Source: Geopseudomonas aromaticivorans (GTDB lineage: Bacteria; Pseudomonadota; Gammaproteobacteria; Pseudomonadales; Pseudomonadaceae). Taken from it: DNA of 64,000 nt. Shown in pieces: positions 62,325-64,000 of this stretch. The position numbers and the translations under genes were made by a program. Below the pieces are notes generated by a model. That model was not told the DNA's origin, did not search any database, and was given only the letters and a program-made list of their open reading frames with translations. The DNA is taken from the NCBI RefSeq assembly GCF_019097855.1, contig NZ_JAHRGL010000012.1:1-64000 (forward strand), given 5' to 3'. How positions within the stretch are numbered: position 1 is the first letter of the stretch; each line of letters begins with the position of its first letter.

Positions 62325-63482
62325 ATGGATCTTGCCTATACCCCGAAACAGAAGGCCTTCCGCGCCGAGGTGCGGGCCTGGCTGGCGGACAACCTGCCGC
62401 GCGAGCCGCTGGCCAGCTACGACACCCGTGAAGGCTTCGAGCAGCACCGCGAATGGGAAAGCCGCCTGTTCGACGCCCGCCTGTCCATGGTGATGTGGCC
62501 GGCCGAGCTGGGCGGACGCGGCTGCGACCTCACCGAATGGCTGATCTTCGAGGAGGAGTACTACGGCGCCGGCGCACCGATGCGGGTCAACCAGAATGGC
62601 CAGCTGCTGCTCGGCCCGACCCTGATGGAGTTCGGCACCGAGGAGCAGAAAAAACGCTTCCTGCCGCGCATGGCCGCCAGCGCCGACATGTGGGCGCAGG
62701 GCTGGTCGGAGCCGAACGCCGGCTCGGACATGGCGGCGATCACCAGCAAGGCGATCCGCGACGGCGACCACTACGTGCTCAACGGCCAGAAGACCTGGTC
62801 GACCCGGGCGATCTTCGCCGACTGGCTGTTCGGCCTGTTCCGCAGCGATCCGACCTCCAGCCGCCACCACGGCCTGTCCTTCCTGCTGGTACCGCTGAAC
62901 ACGCCGGGCGTGACTATCCGCCCGATCAAGGCGCTCAACGGCAAGGACGCCTTCGCCGAGGTGTTCTTCGACGACGTGCGCGTGCCGGTGGAGAACCGCA
63001 TCGGCGCCGAAGGCCAGGGCTGGAACGTGGCCATGGCCACCGCCGGCTTCGAGCGCGGCCTGCTGCTGCGCTCGCCGGCCCGCTTCCAGGCCACCGCGCG
63101 CCGGCTGGTCGAGTTGTACCGCAGCCACCAGGCCAGCGCCGACCGCGACCCGAGCATCCGCGAGGCAGTGCTGCAGGCGTGGATGGACGCCCAGGCCTAC
63201 GCGCTGTCCGCCTACCACACGGTCGGCCGCCTGGCGCGCGGCGCGCGCATCGGTGCCGAATCGAGCACCAACAAGATCTTCTGGTCCGAGCTGGATCTGC
63301 GCATGCACGAGACCGCCATGCGCATCCTCGGCGCGCGCGGCGAGCTGCTGGAAGGCAGCGAGGGCGAGGCCAACGGCTGGCTGGAGGGCTTCCTGTTCGC
63401 CCAGGCCGGGCCGATCTACGCCGGCACCAACGAGATCCAGCGCAACATCATCGCCGAGCGCATGCTCGGCCTGCCGAAGTAA
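62325..63482 (+). CDS. acyl-CoA dehydrogenase, large-type subunit (pair 4)
   Basis: A 385-aa ACAD with WSEPNAGSDMAAITS near residue 125 and C-terminal IYAGTNEIQRNIIAERMLG; the IYEGT Glu is Ala. It starts 10 bp after echA20 in the C/D-ring operon, similar to FadE30-33 of the HIP pathway. The small chain begins 11 bp downstream. Confidence 0.84.
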   Translation: MDLAYTPKQKAFRAEVRAWLADNLPREPLASYDTREGFEQHREWESRLFDARLSMVMWPAELGGRGCDLTEWLIFEEEYYGAGAPMRVNQNGQLLLGPTLMEFGTEEQKKRFLPRMAASADMWAQGWSEPNAGSDMAAITSKAIRDGDHYVLNGQKTWSTRAIFADWLFGLFRSDPTSSRHHGLSFLLVPLNTPGVTIRPIKALNGKDAFAEVFFDDVRVPVENRIGAEGQGWNVAMATAGFERGLLLRSPARFQATARRLVELYRSHQASADRDPSIREAVLQAWMDAQAYALSAYHTVGRLARGARIGAESSTNKIFWSELDLRMHETAMRILGARGELLEGSEGEANGWLEGFLFAQAGPIYAGTNEIQRNIIAERMLGLPK

Positions 63483-63492
63483 GGAGCGGGCC

Positions 63493-64000
63493 ATGGACTT
63501 CACCTTCAACGACGACCAGCTCGCCTTCCGCGAGGCGATCAGCCGCTTCCTGATGACCGAGGCGGCCCCCGAGATGCTCCGCGACGTCTGGGAGACCGAC
63601 GCCGGCCGCTCGCCCGAGCTGCGCAACAAGATCGCCGAGCAGGGCCTCACCGCCTTGTCGGTGCCCGAAGCCTGCGGCGGCCTGGGCATGGACGACGTCG
63701 CCTGGTCGCTGATGACCCAGGAACTGGGCTACTACGCCATCCCCGACTCGCTGGCCGACACCGCCTATATCGCCGCCGGTCTGCTCGCCGGTCTGCCCGA
63801 GGGCACCCCCGGCCGCGACGACGCCCTGGCGCAGATCGCTGACGGCAGCATCCGCGTCGCCGTCGGCCACCCGGTCAACCCGCTGGTGGCCGACGCCCAC
63901 CTGGCCAATTACCTGCTGCTCGCCCACGGCGATGAGGTGCACCAGGTGCCGCGCCCGCTGGTCGACGTGATCGCCACGGCGAGCATCGACGCCTCGCGCC
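63493..64000 (+). CDS. acyl-CoA dehydrogenase, small-type subunit (pair 4), cut by window end
   Basis: The first 169 codons of an ACAD-fold protein (MDFTFNDDQLAFREAISRFL; VPEACGGLGMDDVAW). The frame is still open at 64000. Position and sequence suggest the small partner of the preceding ACAD. AAGGAGCGGGCC precedes the ATG. Confidence 0.8.
   Translation, partial: MDFTFNDDQLAFREAISRFLMTEAAPEMLRDVWETDAGRSPELRNKIAEQGLTALSVPEACGGLGMDDVAWSLMTQELGYYAIPDSLADTAYIAAGLLAGLPEGTPGRDDALAQIADGSIRVAVGHPVNPLVADAHLANYLLLAHGDEVHQVPRPLVDVIATASIDASR

Noticed and set aside
61158-63689. Leftward frame of about 843 codons over ipdC, echA20 and the ACAD
   Set aside because: Shadow of high-GC third positions; no domain motifs, and it spans four clearly real rightward genes.

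Overview
The window looks like a GC-rich Pseudomonas-type gammaproteobacterial chromosome. Codon use, Shine-Dalgarno spacing, the repeat families and the family content all fit, but the species cannot be fixed from the sequence. Most of it is a steroid (sterol or bile-acid type) catabolic gene cluster. Its enzyme set matches the Mycobacterium/Rhodococcus cholesterol pathway and the proteobacterial testosterone/cholate pathways.

Layout. (1) 1-2400: an AT-rich NACHT NTPase gene (putative defence) beside a truncated DUF1176 gene; this is an island border. (2) 2500-10500: ring A/B genes (HsaA-like monooxygenase, KshA Rieske oxygenase, HsaC/TesB-like extradiol dioxygenase), then a DUF1302/DUF1329 envelope pair and a LuxR-type regulator. 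(3) 10500-14200: PHA synthase, a Sel1-repeat protein and a small membrane protein. (4) 14200-25150: crotonase, SDR, and an igr-like side-chain block (ChsH2, ChsE1, ChsH1, Ltp2, ChsE2), then an ACAD pair and CoA ligase resembling fadE26-fadE27-fadD17. (5) 25150-31150: solitary DUF1329, SDR, Tat amidase, and a divergent azoreductase/LysR pair. (6) 31200-44300: two divergent operons. The leftward one encodes MFS, HsaD-like hydrolase, an OYE/FadH-like reductase and an NTF2-like protein. The rightward one encodes two SDRs, an NTF2-like protein, OYE, a FATP-like CoA ligase, an MBL hydrolase and DUF1302. (7) 44500-46670: a second thiolase/aldolase module with a reversed DUF35-MaoC fusion. (8) 46700-51000: non-steroid insert with TetR, a YdjM-type membrane protein, an IS110-type remnant, a decayed SHOCT gene and an AT-rich SEFIR-domain gene. 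(9) 51200-54300: TauD-like dioxygenase, class II aldolase-like protein and AraC regulator. (10) 54350-64000: an ACAD pair, divergent to a second HsaC-like dioxygenase followed by the C/D-ring operon ipdA, ipdB, crotonase, ipdC, echA20 and another ACAD pair that runs off the window.

Together the genes would take up a steroid, activate and shorten its side chain as CoA thioesters, hydroxylate and open rings A/B, and hydrolyse rings C/D. KstD, HsaB, KshB and HsaEFG are not in the window and would have to be elsewhere.

The most notable non-coding signal is a palindromic 18-bp element, consensus about TAGTCCATTCGGACGATG. It lies in front of at least eight transcription units, and at most of them a -10-like hexamer sits at a fixed distance so that the palindrome is centred near -42.5. 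This is the placement expected for a LuxR-type activator, and the window encodes a LuxR-type protein.
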